Positions 36,949 through 44,364 of a stretch of 44,364 nucleotides of DNA are shown here, piece by piece (position 1 is the stretch's first letter; every line of letters starts with the position of its first letter). Under the pieces are notes generated by a model. That model was not told the origin of the DNA and ran no database searches. It saw nothing but the letters and a program-made list of their open reading frames with translations. A program made the translations under genes and the position numbers. The stretch spans positions 1-44,364 of the forward strand of contig NZ_JADCDB010000026.1 of assembly GCF_020252395.1 (NCBI RefSeq), in the 5' to 3' direction. Origin of the DNA: Aestuariivirga sp. Lineage in GTDB: Bacteria > Pseudomonadota > Alphaproteobacteria > Rhizobiales > Aestuariivirgaceae.

Positions 36949-37931
36949 GCGAGGTCAAGCGGCACGTGGTCTCGGCGGAAGAGGCCGGGATGCGGCTCGA
37001 CCGCTGGTTCAAGATCCATTTCCCGCAGGTGACCTTCGCCTATCTCAACAAGCTCACCCGCACCGGCCAGGTGCGGGTGGGAGGCGCCCGGGCCAGGACC
37101 AACACCAGGCTCGAGGCCGGGCAGGAAATCCGCGTGCCGCCCCTGGCCTTCGACACGCGCCCGGCGGATGCGCCCAGGGGTGACGTGAAGCCGTTCACTG
37201 CGCAGGAACGCAGGCTGTTCGACTCCATGGTGCTCTACGAGGACAAGGACCTCTTCGTCCTCAACAAGCCGAGCGGATTCGCGGTGCAGGGCGGCGCCAA
37301 GACGCATCATCACCTCGACGGCTTGCTGATGGGGCTTGGCGCGGAGTTGGGCGAGCGGCCGTTGCTCGTCCACCGGCTGGACCGCGACACCTCGGGCGTC
37401 ATCGTCATCGCCAGGCGCCGGTCGATTGCCGCGGCACTCGGCAAGCTCTTCGCCACGCGCGCGGTGAAGAAGACCTATTGGGCCGTGGTGAAGGGGGTCC
37501 CTGAGCCGCCGCAGGGGCGGATCGAGGTGGCCCTCATCAAGGCCAAGGGGCCGGAGGGCGACCGGATGCGCGCCTCGCGCGAAGGCGAGGAGGAGGATGA
37601 GCAGCGCGCGGTCACCTTCTACAACGTGCTCGACCGCACGCCGCCGGTGGCGGCCTGGGTGTCCTTGAAGCCCGTCACCGGCCGCCAGCACCAGCTCCGT
37701 GCCCATATGGCCCATATCGGCACGCCGATCTGGGGGGACGAAAAATATGGCGGGCTCCAGGGCCTGCCGGATGGCATGGACAGGAAGCTTCACCTCCACG
37801 CCCGGCGCATCGTCTTCCCGCACCCTCGCGAGGGAACGGTCGATATCTCCGCGCCGCTGCCCGAACATTTCCTGAAGACCTTCAAGCTCCTCGATTATGA
37901 CGCCGGGCGCTTCGCGGAGGGGCAGGCGTGA
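36945..37931 (+). CDS. RluA-family pseudouridine synthase (RluC-like)
   Basis: A 328-residue rRNA-modifying enzyme. An S4 RNA-binding domain occupies the first 60 residues (GMRLDRWFKIHFPQ), and the catalytic aspartate is in LLVHRLDRDTSGVIVIA. GRQHQLRAHMAHIG is the conserved later motif. Layout fits RluC/RluD types, which modify 23S rRNA; the exact position is not deducible. It starts in the crcB stop and ends one base before the ATP12 gene. Confidence 0.92.
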   Translation: MSEVKRHVVSAEEAGMRLDRWFKIHFPQVTFAYLNKLTRTGQVRVGGARARTNTRLEAGQEIRVPPLAFDTRPADAPRGDVKPFTAQERRLFDSMVLYEDKDLFVLNKPSGFAVQGGAKTHHHLDGLLMGLGAELGERPLLVHRLDRDTSGVIVIARRRSIAAALGKLFATRAVKKTYWAVVKGVPEPPQGRIEVALIKAKGPEGDRMRASREGEEEDEQRAVTFYNVLDRTPPVAAWVSLKPVTGRQHQLRAHMAHIGTPIWGDEKYGGLQGLPDGMDRKLHLHARRIVFPHPREGTVDISAPLPEHFLKTFKLLDYDAGRFAEGQA

Positions 37932-37932
37932 C

Positions 37933-38628
37933 ATGACGACCCGCCGCCGCTTCTACAAGGACGTGACCGTCACTGGGGATCTCGGCATCGCACTCGATGG
38001 CCGCCCGGTGAAGACCCCGATCAAGGCGCCGTTGCGGCTGCCCACCCGGGCGCTCGCCGAGGCGGTGGCCACCGAATGGGCGGAGCAGGGCGGCGAGATG
38101 AAGCCCGCCACCATGTACCTGACGAAGCTCGCCAACACTGCCATCGACCGGGTGGGCGCGCACCGCGCGGCCATTCTGCAGGAGCTGCTGGACTATGCCA
38201 ACTCGGACCTCGTCTGCTACCGCGCCGACCGGCCGCCGCAGCTCGTCGAGCGCCAGGCCAGGGCCTGGGATCCCATCGTCGACTGGGCGCGCACCGATCT
38301 CGATGCGCCCTTCGAGGTCACCGGCGGCATCCTCCACCGCCCGCAGCCCGAAGCGGCACGCGCCGCCTTCGGCGAGGCGGTGAAGCCGCTCACCGACTTC
38401 GAATTGGCCGCCTTCCACTCGGTCATGACGCTGACCGGCTCGGCCCTGATCGCCATGATGCTGGCCCGCCGGGCGACGGTTCCCGAGGCTGCTTGGATCG
38501 CCGCCCATGTCGACGAGGACTACCAGATCGAGCATTGGGGCCATGATGCCGAGGCCCAGGCGCGGCGGGCGGCCCGGTTTACCGAATTCATGGCCTGCTG
38601 CCGGTTCATGGCGCTCTCCCGCCCATAG
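37933..38628 (+). CDS. ATP12 family F1-ATPase assembly chaperone
   Basis: A 231-residue protein with the ATP12 sequence [20 protein letters not shown] near the start, then [20 protein letters not shown] and [17 protein letters not shown]. In mitochondria ATP12 escorts the F1 alpha subunit, and alphaproteobacteria keep the homologue. I chose ATG 37933, one base after the previous stop; a longer frame upstream overlaps that gene. In many relatives a HAD hydrolase gene stands before it; here it is absent. Confidence 0.9.
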   Translation: MTTRRRFYKDVTVTGDLGIALDGRPVKTPIKAPLRLPTRALAEAVATEWAEQGGEMKPATMYLTKLANTAIDRVGAHRAAILQELLDYANSDLVCYRADRPPQLVERQARAWDPIVDWARTDLDAPFEVTGGILHRPQPEAARAAFGEAVKPLTDFELAAFHSVMTLTGSALIAMMLARRATVPEAAWIAAHVDEDYQIEHWGHDAEAQARRAARFTEFMACCRFMALSRP

Positions 38629-38641
38629 CCTTAAGGCTGAT

Positions 38642-38670
38642 TTGACGGCTTGGACCAAGGGCCTTAACAC
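38642..38670 (+). promoter_or_regulatory. Candidate pccB promoter
   Basis: TTGACG at 38642-38647 and TAACAC at 38665-38670 are separated by 17 bases, leaving about 34 nt before the pccB ATG. CTTGGACCAAG in the spacer is an 11-base palindrome that could be an operator. Confidence 0.4.
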
Positions 38671-38704
38671 ATGGGAAAGACAGATATTTCCCGGAGTGTG
38701 GCCC

Positions 38705-40237
38705 ATGCAGGAGATCCTCGAGAAGCTTGAAGCCCGCCGTGTGCAGGCCAGGGCCGGTGGCGGGGAAAAGCGCGTGGCCGCGCAGCATGCCAAGGGCAAG
38801 CTGGCGGCGCGGGAGCGGATCGCGCTGCTCCTCGACGAAGGCTCCTTCGAGGAGTTCGATATGTTCGTCGAACACCGCTGCACCGATTTCGGCATGGAAG
38901 ACCAGAAGCTGCCGGGCGATGGCGTGGTGACGGGCTGGGGCACGGTCAATGGCCGGGTGGTCTATGTCTTCGCCAAGGACTTCACCGTGTTCGGCGGCTC
39001 GCTGTCGGAGGCGCACGCCCGCAAGATCACCAAGATCCAGGACATGGCGCTGCAGAACCGCGCGCCCATCATCGGCCTGTTCGACGCCGGTGGCGCGCGC
39101 ATCCAGGAAGGTGTCAACGCGCTCGGCGGCTATGGCGAGGTATTCCAGCGCAACGTGATGGCCTCGGGCGTCATCCCGCAGATTTCCGTCATCATGGGCC
39201 CCTGCGCGGGCGGCGACGTCTATTCGCCGGCCATGACGGATTTCATCTTCATGGTGCGCGATACGAGCTATATGTTCGTCACCGGGCCTGACGTGGTGAA
39301 GACCGTGACCAACGAGACGGTGACCGCCGAAGAGCTCGGCGGCGCCTCCGTCCACACCACCAAGTCTTCCATTGCAGACAAGGCCTTCGAGAACGACGTC
39401 GAGGCCCTGCTTCAGATGCGGCGGCTCATCGACTTCCTGCCATCCTCCAACACCTCGCCCCTTCCCGAATTGCCGAGCTTCGATGCCGCGGACCGCATCG
39501 ACCCCTCGCTCGACACGCTGATCCCCGCCAATCCGAACCAGCCCTATGACATGAAGGAGCTGATCCTGAAGGCCGTGGACGAGGGCGACTTCTTCGAGAT
39601 CCAGGAGGCGCATGCGAGGAACATCATCACCGGCCTCGCCCGCATCAACGGCCGCACCGTGGGCATTGTGGCGAACCAGCCGATGGTGCTGGCAGGCGTG
39701 CTCGACAGCGACGCGGGCCGCAAGGGCGGCCGCTTCGTGCGCTTCTGCGACTGTTTCAACATCCCCATCGTGACGCTGGTCGATGTGCCCGGTTTCCTGC
39801 CTGGCACGGCGCAGGAATATGGCGGCCTCATCAAGCACGGCGCCAAGCTGCTCTTCGCCTATGCCGAGGCCACCGTCCCCAAGATCACCGTCATCACGCG
39901 GAAGGCCTATGGCGGCGCCTATGTCGTCATGGCGTCGAAGCACCTGCGGGGCGACGTGAACTATGCCTGGCCCACCGCCGAGATCGCGGTGATGGGCTCC
40001 AAGGGCGCGGCCGAGATCATCTACCGCTCGGAACTCTCCGACCCGGCGAAGATCCAGGCCCGCATCAAGGACTATGAGCAGCGCTTCGCCAATCCCTTCG
40101 TTGCCGCCGAGCGCGGTTTCCTCGACGAGGTGATCATGCCGCACTCGACAAGGAAGCGCATTGCGCGCGCGCTCAACATGCTGCGCGGCAAGGAATTGCA
40201 GAACCCCTGGAAGAAGCACGACAATATTCCGCTGTGA
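38705..40237 (+). CDS. pccB: Propionyl-CoA carboxylase beta chain
   Basis: The 510-residue carboxyltransferase half of a biotin-dependent acyl-CoA carboxylase, moving CO2 from carboxybiotin to propionyl-CoA. [32 protein letters not shown] and [16 protein letters not shown] are the acyl-CoA and biotin pocket motifs. I chose ATG 38705 ([12 protein letters not shown]), the family start; the longer frame covers the ATP12 gene. The alpha (biotin) chain is not in the window. Alternatives such as acetyl- or methylcrotonyl-CoA carboxylase are less likely from the N-terminus. Confidence 0.93.
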   Translation: MQEILEKLEARRVQARAGGGEKRVAAQHAKGKLAARERIALLLDEGSFEEFDMFVEHRCTDFGMEDQKLPGDGVVTGWGTVNGRVVYVFAKDFTVFGGSLSEAHARKITKIQDMALQNRAPIIGLFDAGGARIQEGVNALGGYGEVFQRNVMASGVIPQISVIMGPCAGGDVYSPAMTDFIFMVRDTSYMFVTGPDVVKTVTNETVTAEELGGASVHTTKSSIADKAFENDVEALLQMRRLIDFLPSSNTSPLPELPSFDAADRIDPSLDTLIPANPNQPYDMKELILKAVDEGDFFEIQEAHARNIITGLARINGRTVGIVANQPMVLAGVLDSDAGRKGGRFVRFCDCFNIPIVTLVDVPGFLPGTAQEYGGLIKHGAKLLFAYAEATVPKITVITRKAYGGAYVVMASKHLRGDVNYAWPTAEIAVMGSKGAAEIIYRSELSDPAKIQARIKDYEQRFANPFVAAERGFLDEVIMPHSTRKRIARALNMLRGKELQNPWKKHDNIPL

Positions 40238-40244
40238 TTCCGGC

Positions 40245-40273
40245 TTGACGCAATGTCACAATGCGCTCATTCT
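40245..40273 (+). promoter_or_regulatory. Candidate promoter of the unknown three-gene cassette
   Basis: CTTGACG provides -35 TTGACG at 40245-40250; CATTCT follows after 17 bases at 40268-40273. It lies just after the pccB stop, with about 80 nt to the first cassette gene, suggesting separate transcription. Confidence 0.45.
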
Positions 40274-40353
40274 TTAGCTTGATGAAGCGGGTATCCGTTT
40301 GGGCGCAGCGTGCATCGTAATCGTGCCTTTCACTGCCCAACAAGAGGTGGTCC

Positions 40354-40629
40354 ATGGCTGTCGAACAACTCAATATCAGGCCTTTGTTCCGCGCGACCGA
40401 AGTGCCCTGTGACGGGCAGGTCGGAGACGTGCTGATCGTAACGCCGCTGTCCGAGAAGGACATCGATCCGGACAAGCCCGGCAATGTGCAGGTTTTCATC
40501 TGCACCCGCGCGTCCAATGCCGAGACAGGGCCAGCCATTTGGTCGCGCCTGCGCTTCGATGGCTATACCACCTGCAAGAGCCCCTTGCCCAACCCGGTTA
40601 AGGATATACCCGTGCTGAGGGGCGGTTGA
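40354..40629 (+). CDS. Unknown 91-residue beta-rich protein (cassette gene A)
   Basis: No family is recognised. The protein starts MAVEQLNIRPLFRATE after AAGAGGTGG, has no signal peptide or membrane span and is predicted beta-rich. GDVLIVTPL, then VQVFICTRAS and PAIWSRLRFDG resemble the G-D-x-x-x ... L-Y-x-C-T ... W-x-K pattern of small knob domains in phage tail fibres. It has two other cysteines (PCDG and TTCKS). It opens a three-gene same-strand run with genes B and C. Function cannot be assigned; a structural tip or adaptor role is inference. Confidence 0.75.
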   Translation: MAVEQLNIRPLFRATEVPCDGQVGDVLIVTPLSEKDIDPDKPGNVQVFICTRASNAETGPAIWSRLRFDGYTTCKSPLPNPVKDIPVLRGG

Positions 40630-40694
40630 CGCGGTGCAGCCCCGCCGGCCCAAGACGTGCAGCCCCATAACGCGCCGATTACCGGAGGATGGCC

Positions 40695-41510
40695 ATGGCC
40701 AAGCTGACGATCAGGACTGACACCCAGGAAATAGCGATCAATGCCGTCTCGGACGGACCCGGCCTAGTGGCCGAAACATCGTCGGCGGCGATGGACCCTG
40801 CCATCTCTGGCGTGGCCAGCAATCCCGGGGGCGGCGGTGCCGGGCTTATCGGGCAGACCTTCGGCAGCGGCGCGGGCGTGGTCGGCCTCGGCAACGACAG
40901 GGGCCTCGGCGGCTTCTTCCAGAGTGTCACGCGCGGGGCGTTGGTTTGCGAAACGCGGTCCGCGGTGGAAGCCGCTGCGGCGGTGTTCCAGAAGAATCCG
41001 GCCGGCGTCTCTGCTTTGCATGTCGAACATATCACGGATGGCACGGCCGCCTTCTTCAAGGGCAATGTGATCGTCACCGGCGATGTGTCGTTTCCCGGCG
41101 CCGATTGTGCCGAGGAGTTCGTTATTGCCGATGCAGCCCCGGCCGAGCCCGGCAGCGTGATGGTGATGGCGGCGGACGGCCGCCTGCTGCCGTGCACCGA
41201 GGCCTATGACCGTGCCGTGGCCGGCGTGGTGGCGGGGGCGGGGGACCTGCGTCCGGGCATCGTCATGGGGCGCGATCCGGCCGACACCCGGCGGCGCTCG
41301 CCGATAGCGCTGGTCGGGCGCACCTTCTGCAAGGTCGATGCGGCTTATGGCGCAATCGCCACGGGGGACCTGCTCACCTCCTCGGCCACGCCGGGCCATG
41401 CGATGAAAGCTGCCGACCCCGCGCGGGCCTTCGGCGCCGTCATCGGCAAGGCCATGGCCCCGCACGCCGCGGGCACGGGCCTCATTCCGATACTTGTCGC
41501 GCTGCAGTGA
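40695..41510 (+). CDS. Unknown protein with a tail-appendage-like C-terminal domain (cassette gene B)
   Basis: A 271-residue soluble protein. I chose ATG 40695, 7 nt after GGAGG; an ATG at 40689 overlaps that site. Residues 36-76 are glycine-rich repeats (GVASN, GLIGQ, GVVGLGN, LGGFF). Residues 118-145 read AAFFKGNVIVTGDVSFPG and then ADCAEEF. The rest, PGSVMVMAADGRLLP, VAGVVAGAGDLRPGIVMG, ALVGRTFCKVDA, TPGHAMKAADPARAFGAVIG and GLIPILVAL, is a conserved domain of unknown function seen in many bacteria. It resembles in layout the autoproteolytic C-terminal domains of phage neck or tail appendages (Peptidase_G2 type). The catalytic residues cannot be identified with certainty. Structural, trimer-forming function is inference. 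Confidence 0.78.
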   Translation: MAKLTIRTDTQEIAINAVSDGPGLVAETSSAAMDPAISGVASNPGGGGAGLIGQTFGSGAGVVGLGNDRGLGGFFQSVTRGALVCETRSAVEAAAAVFQKNPAGVSALHVEHITDGTAAFFKGNVIVTGDVSFPGADCAEEFVIADAAPAEPGSVMVMAADGRLLPCTEAYDRAVAGVVAGAGDLRPGIVMGRDPADTRRRSPIALVGRTFCKVDAAYGAIATGDLLTSSATPGHAMKAADPARAFGAVIGKAMAPHAAGTGLIPILVALQ

Positions 41511-41522
41511 AGGCTCTGTGCC

Positions 41523-42839
41523 ATGCGCAATGTCCGGGCCTTCGTCAAACGCAGCGGCAATTCCAGCCTGCGGGGCTATTTCGGTTCGGATGCGGTGGAC
41601 TTCGACCCGCGCAGCCTCAGCCTGCGCCAGAACATCCGGAAGGACCTGGCCAAACGCGTCTATGACCTTGCCTCCGGCGCCACCGGCGACGACGAGGAGG
41701 ACGAGATCCGGGATCTCATGGCGGGGGCGGACAATTCCTATGAGCTGATCCGCATGATGCAGGCGATCGGCGGCTGGCCGGGGCTGGACGACGAACTGCC
41801 CGAAAGCCACCTCGACGATGTCGCGCAGGGTCTCGTGCGTGTACTGGACCAGCGCGACTATGCGCCCTATCGCCTGGGGCGGCGTCACCTTGCCGTGCTC
41901 GACTACAACGCGCCGCCCACGCTGGACCAATGCTTCCGCAACTTCCTGCTGGCGTGGCCCGCGCCGTTCCGCGGCGATGAAATCGACTTGATCCTGGCTG
42001 ACAAGCAGCGCCTGCTGAAGGATGTGACGCGGGCCGCCCTTCGTGAGCGCGTGGTTATGGCGGGCGCTGCCGCCATCGATCCCGCAACGGTTACGCAGTA
42101 TGCCGGGGCCGGCCTGCACCGCGGGGGCGAACTGGTGGCGCTGATGCATGAGACCCGATACACGCTGCGCATTTGCTCGGCCTTGGCCCGCCTCGATTAC
42201 TTCCCGCTCTATGACGTTATCCTTGACATGGCGCGGCCGCTGCCAATGACCAATGCACAGCGCATCGCATGCCGGGACACATGCGTGCGGCTGCAGCCGG
42301 AATTCGCCGCCGCGGCGCGGCTGGTCGCGCTTGCTGGCAGCGGCGAGGCCAAGGCCACCGTCAACCGCTTCACCAATGCGCTGCAGGCCGCCATCGACAA
42401 TTTCCCGGCCGCGGCGCCTAACCCTGGGATCCTCAATGCCATTGCGGCGGCGTTGGGCGGTGTCGCTGGCAGCATTACCGATCTGGTGACGCTGGTGTCC
42501 AATTTGCCGGAGGCGCTGCTGGGCGAGATCACTGTCGCATCCATTCTTGGCACCGACGATGACGATAAGGCCCGGCTGATCGCAAGCGAGCTCCATGCGC
42601 TTTCCCTGCTGGGGCAGGCGCCCTTCCGCATCAAGACCGCGATGATCAACGCGCTCCTCAGCGGCTCGACCGACGATGATGACGAGATCGCCATCATCCG
42701 CATCCTGGAAGAGAGCCGCGCCCTGTGCCAGGCCGAAGTCTACCAGTTGTCCACGGCGGCCACCTGGGAGTCGCTCTGGTCATCCGTGGATGGCGACGAA
42801 TACGACATACTGGAAGGCGTGCTCGACGCCCCAGTCTGA
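41523..42839 (+). CDS. Unknown 438-residue protein with acidic annexin-like repeats (cassette gene C)
   Basis: No named family is recognised. Starts 12 nt after gene B. Residues 49-105 and 379-434 follow one pattern: SGATGDDEEDEIRDLM and SGSTDDDDEIAIIRIL, then about 25 helical residues with a Trp, then acidic DELPESHLDDV or DGDEYDILEGVL. A third copy begins at 342 (LGTDDDDKARLIASEL). This recalls annexin repeats, in which G-x-G-T-D-E precedes a helix and an acidic residue about 40 positions on completes the calcium site. The middle (110-330) is helical with a weakly hydrophobic stretch at 300-330. No signal peptide. Calcium or membrane binding is inference. Confidence 0.78.
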   Translation: MRNVRAFVKRSGNSSLRGYFGSDAVDFDPRSLSLRQNIRKDLAKRVYDLASGATGDDEEDEIRDLMAGADNSYELIRMMQAIGGWPGLDDELPESHLDDVAQGLVRVLDQRDYAPYRLGRRHLAVLDYNAPPTLDQCFRNFLLAWPAPFRGDEIDLILADKQRLLKDVTRAALRERVVMAGAAAIDPATVTQYAGAGLHRGGELVALMHETRYTLRICSALARLDYFPLYDVILDMARPLPMTNAQRIACRDTCVRLQPEFAAAARLVALAGSGEAKATVNRFTNALQAAIDNFPAAAPNPGILNAIAAALGGVAGSITDLVTLVSNLPEALLGEITVASILGTDDDDKARLIASELHALSLLGQAPFRIKTAMINALLSGSTDDDDEIAIIRILEESRALCQAEVYQLSTAATWESLWSSVDGDEYDILEGVLDAPV

Positions 42840-42881
42840 CAGCCCGAGACAAGGCAGCGTCGGCTGTTGTAGCATCCGCTC

Positions 42882-44141
42882 ATGGACATCACTTCGCTTG
42901 CAACCCGCCTCGGCCTGGCCCTGGCGCTGGGCTTCGTCATCGGCCTTGAGCGCGGCTGGAAGGAACGGGGCGAGGGGGAGGGGAAGCGCGCGGCGGGGCT
43001 TCGGACCTTTTCGCTGATCGGCCTGATGGGCGGGATGTTCGGCATGCTGTCGCTGGGGGGCGACCGCATTTTGCTGGCGGCGGGTTTCGTGACGACGGGC
43101 GCGGTGATGGCCGCCTTCATCTCGCGGGAGAGCCAGCGTGAGGGCGACTACAGCGCCACGACGCTGGTGGCCGCGCTCCTCACCTTCATGCTGGGCGCCT
43201 CCGCCGTGCTGGGCGACATGAAGATCGTAGCCGGGGCGGGCGTGGTCACCGTCGGGTTGCTGGCCTACAAGACGCAGCTTCACGGCTGGATTTCCCGCAT
43301 CACATGGGACGAGCTCCGCTCCGGCTTCTTGCTCGCCGCGATGACCTTCATCGCGCTCCCGCTGCTGCCCGACCGCCCCATTGATCCGTGGGGCACGCTC
43401 AACCTGCATGAGCTCTGGCTGATCACTATTCTCATCGCGGCGATCTCCTTCCTGGGATACGTCGCGGTGAAGATCGCCGGGCCCTCGCGCGGGCTCGTCA
43501 TGGCGGCGGCGCTGGGCGGGCTCATCTCCTCGACAGCCGTGACGCTGACGCTGGCGGGTCTCGCGCGATCAGGCGCCGCAAGGCTGGGGCTGCTGGCGGG
43601 CAGCATCCTTGCCTCGGGGGCGGTGATGATGGCGCGCGTCCTCGTCCTTGCCGGCGTGCTGAACCTTTCGCTGGCGCTGGCGCTCGCCGTACCGCTCCTG
43701 GCGGCAGCGCTGGTCCAGGCGATTGCCGCCTGGGTGCTGATCGGCCGGGGAAAGAACGGCGGGGCGAAGGCAGAGGACCTCGCCCACAAGAACCCCTTCC
43801 TGCTCTCGCAGGTCCTGCGCTTCGGCGCGATGCTGGGTGCCGTGATGCTGGCCGCGGGCATCGCCCACAGCGTCTATGGCGGGGCGGGGCTGATGGCGGT
43901 GGCGGCCATCTCGGGCTTTGCCGACGTCGATGCCATCACCCTCTCTGTTGCCAAAATGGGTCCCGCCTCAGTGACGGGCGCTGCGGCGGTGCTGGTGGCG
44001 GCCGGCGTCAATACGCTTGCGAAGGCCGTCTATGCGGGCGTTGCTGGCGGGGTGAAGCTCGGGGCGCTTCTGTTCGGGCTGAATGCCGCCGCGCTGGCGG
44101 TGGCGGCGGCGTTTTTCCTGCTGGTTCCACCGTTGCGCTAG
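42882..44141 (+). CDS. MgtC/SapB family membrane protein with DUF4010 domain
   Basis: A 419-residue polytopic membrane protein with about twelve helices. The N-terminal MgtC part has LGLALALGFVIGLERGWKER and RTFSLIGLMGGM; the longer remainder, with RGLVMAAALGGLISSTAVT and GFADVDAITLS, is DUF4010. MgtC-type proteins are linked to magnesium limitation and virulence, but this two-domain group is uncharacterised. It begins 42 nt after cassette gene C. Its stop codon lies exactly at the junction with the IS256 remnant, so its last residues may have been altered. Confidence 0.88.
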   Translation: MDITSLATRLGLALALGFVIGLERGWKERGEGEGKRAAGLRTFSLIGLMGGMFGMLSLGGDRILLAAGFVTTGAVMAAFISRESQREGDYSATTLVAALLTFMLGASAVLGDMKIVAGAGVVTVGLLAYKTQLHGWISRITWDELRSGFLLAAMTFIALPLLPDRPIDPWGTLNLHELWLITILIAAISFLGYVAVKIAGPSRGLVMAAALGGLISSTAVTLTLAGLARSGAARLGLLAGSILASGAVMMARVLVLAGVLNLSLALALAVPLLAAALVQAIAAWVLIGRGKNGGAKAEDLAHKNPFLLSQVLRFGAMLGAVMLAAGIAHSVYGGAGLMAVAAISGFADVDAITLSVAKMGPASVTGAAAVLVAAGVNTLAKAVYAGVAGGVKLGALLFGLNAAALAVAAAFFLLVPPLR

Positions 44142-44364
44142 CAGCTGGCGCACAGCACCTTGGAGACAGCGGCCTTGATCCCCTCATGAGCATCGGAGAC
44201 GACCAGCTTCACGCCTCTCAGCGCGCGCCGCGTCAGCTTGCGAAGGAAGGCGGTCCAGATGGGTTCGGCCTCCGCGGTGCCGATCTCCATACCCAGAATC
44301 TCGCGCCGTCCGTCGCTGTTGACGCCTGTAGCGATGATGACGGCGAGCGAGACGACACGCCCGC
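44138..44364 (-). pseudogene. Truncated IS256 family transposase (cut by window edge)
   Basis: Reading leftward, the frame gives VVSLAVIIATGVNSDGRREI, then LGMEIGTAEAE, WTAFLRKL and LVVSDAHEGIKAAVSKVL, the central DDE region of IS256/mutator transposases including the aspartate of SDAHEG. The family normally continues with W-Q-R-C-x-V-H-F, but here it ends in CASC and TAG at 44138-44140, just where the MgtC-family gene stops. The 3' third, with the catalytic glutamate, is gone, so this copy cannot be active. The 5' part lies outside the window. Confidence 0.85.

Noticed and set aside
40354-42839. A prophage or a contractile injection system
   Set aside because: No sheath, tube, baseplate, capsid, terminase or integrase gene lies near; only appendage-like features are present.

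Overview
The window looks like about 44 kb of chromosome from a GC-rich alphaproteobacterium, most likely of the order Hyphomicrobiales (Rhizobiales). I infer this from the gene order, from TTG/GTG starts with ATGA/TGATG stop-start overlaps, from a GAAC-N7-GAAC operator of the alphaproteobacterial LexA type upstream of radA, and from the protein families present (ATP12 chaperone, alphaproteobacterial-type threonine dehydrogenase, L9 and S6 with charged tails). No genus can be read from the sequence alone. Both edges lie inside transposase genes (IS630 family on the left, a truncated IS256 family copy on the right), so the window may be a contig bounded by insertion sequences.

Layout. 1-126: end of an IS630-type transposase. 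224-2705 (+): a 44-residue membrane microprotein, then a tightly coupled trio of a YfgM/CpoB-like TPR protein, a short lipoprotein where BamB usually sits, and the ribosome-assembly GTPase Der. 2718-17788 (-): an old syntenic block read right to left, rpsF-rpsR-rplI-cfa-dnaB-alr-mlaE-mlaF-amidohydrolase-small conserved protein-radA-cvpA-purF-SDR-hydratase. Compared with the familiar rpsF-rpsR-rplI-dnaB-alr-radA-cvpA-purF order it carries extra genes after rplI and between alr and radA. A tiny + strand transcription unit (20-residue ORF, very strong Shine-Dalgarno, terminator) sits inside it at about 10394-10586. 18112-22196 (+): a complete polyamine-type ABC importer (ATPase, binding protein, two permeases) interrupted by a composite palindromic repeat. 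22250-26353 (-): a phytase-like esterase, an M32 carboxypeptidase and carA, the last divergent from a YqeY/GatB-domain gene. 27283-28641 (-): Ohr peroxidase and an EEP-family phosphohydrolase. 28728-30960 (+): a polar amino-acid ABC importer without its ATPase. trmFO (-) and a Tat-exported L,D-transpeptidase (+) are divergent. 33172-35386: kbl-tdh, converting threonine to glycine. 35561-38628: a compact chain corA-crcB-rluC type-ATP12. 38705-40237: propionyl-CoA carboxylase beta.

The least explained part is 40354-42839 (+): three genes of unrecognised function with their own candidate promoter, lying between pccB and an MgtC/DUF4010 membrane protein that abuts the IS256 remnant. They encode a 91-residue beta-rich protein with a tail-fibre-like motif, a 271-residue protein that resembles the self-cleaving tip domains of phage appendages, and a 438-residue protein with acidic repeats laid out like annexin repeats. 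This cassette is my best candidate for an undescribed system.

The rest of the window is mostly housekeeping: translation (S6, S18, L9, Der, TrmFO, pseudouridine synthase), replication and repair (DnaB, RadA), nucleotide synthesis (PurF, CarA), envelope (Alr, MlaEF, Cfa, L,D-transpeptidase) and nutrient uptake. Several dispersed palindromic repeats occupy intergenic space at 20327-20500, 30972-31003 and 35388-35473. No tRNA, rRNA or CRISPR array was found.
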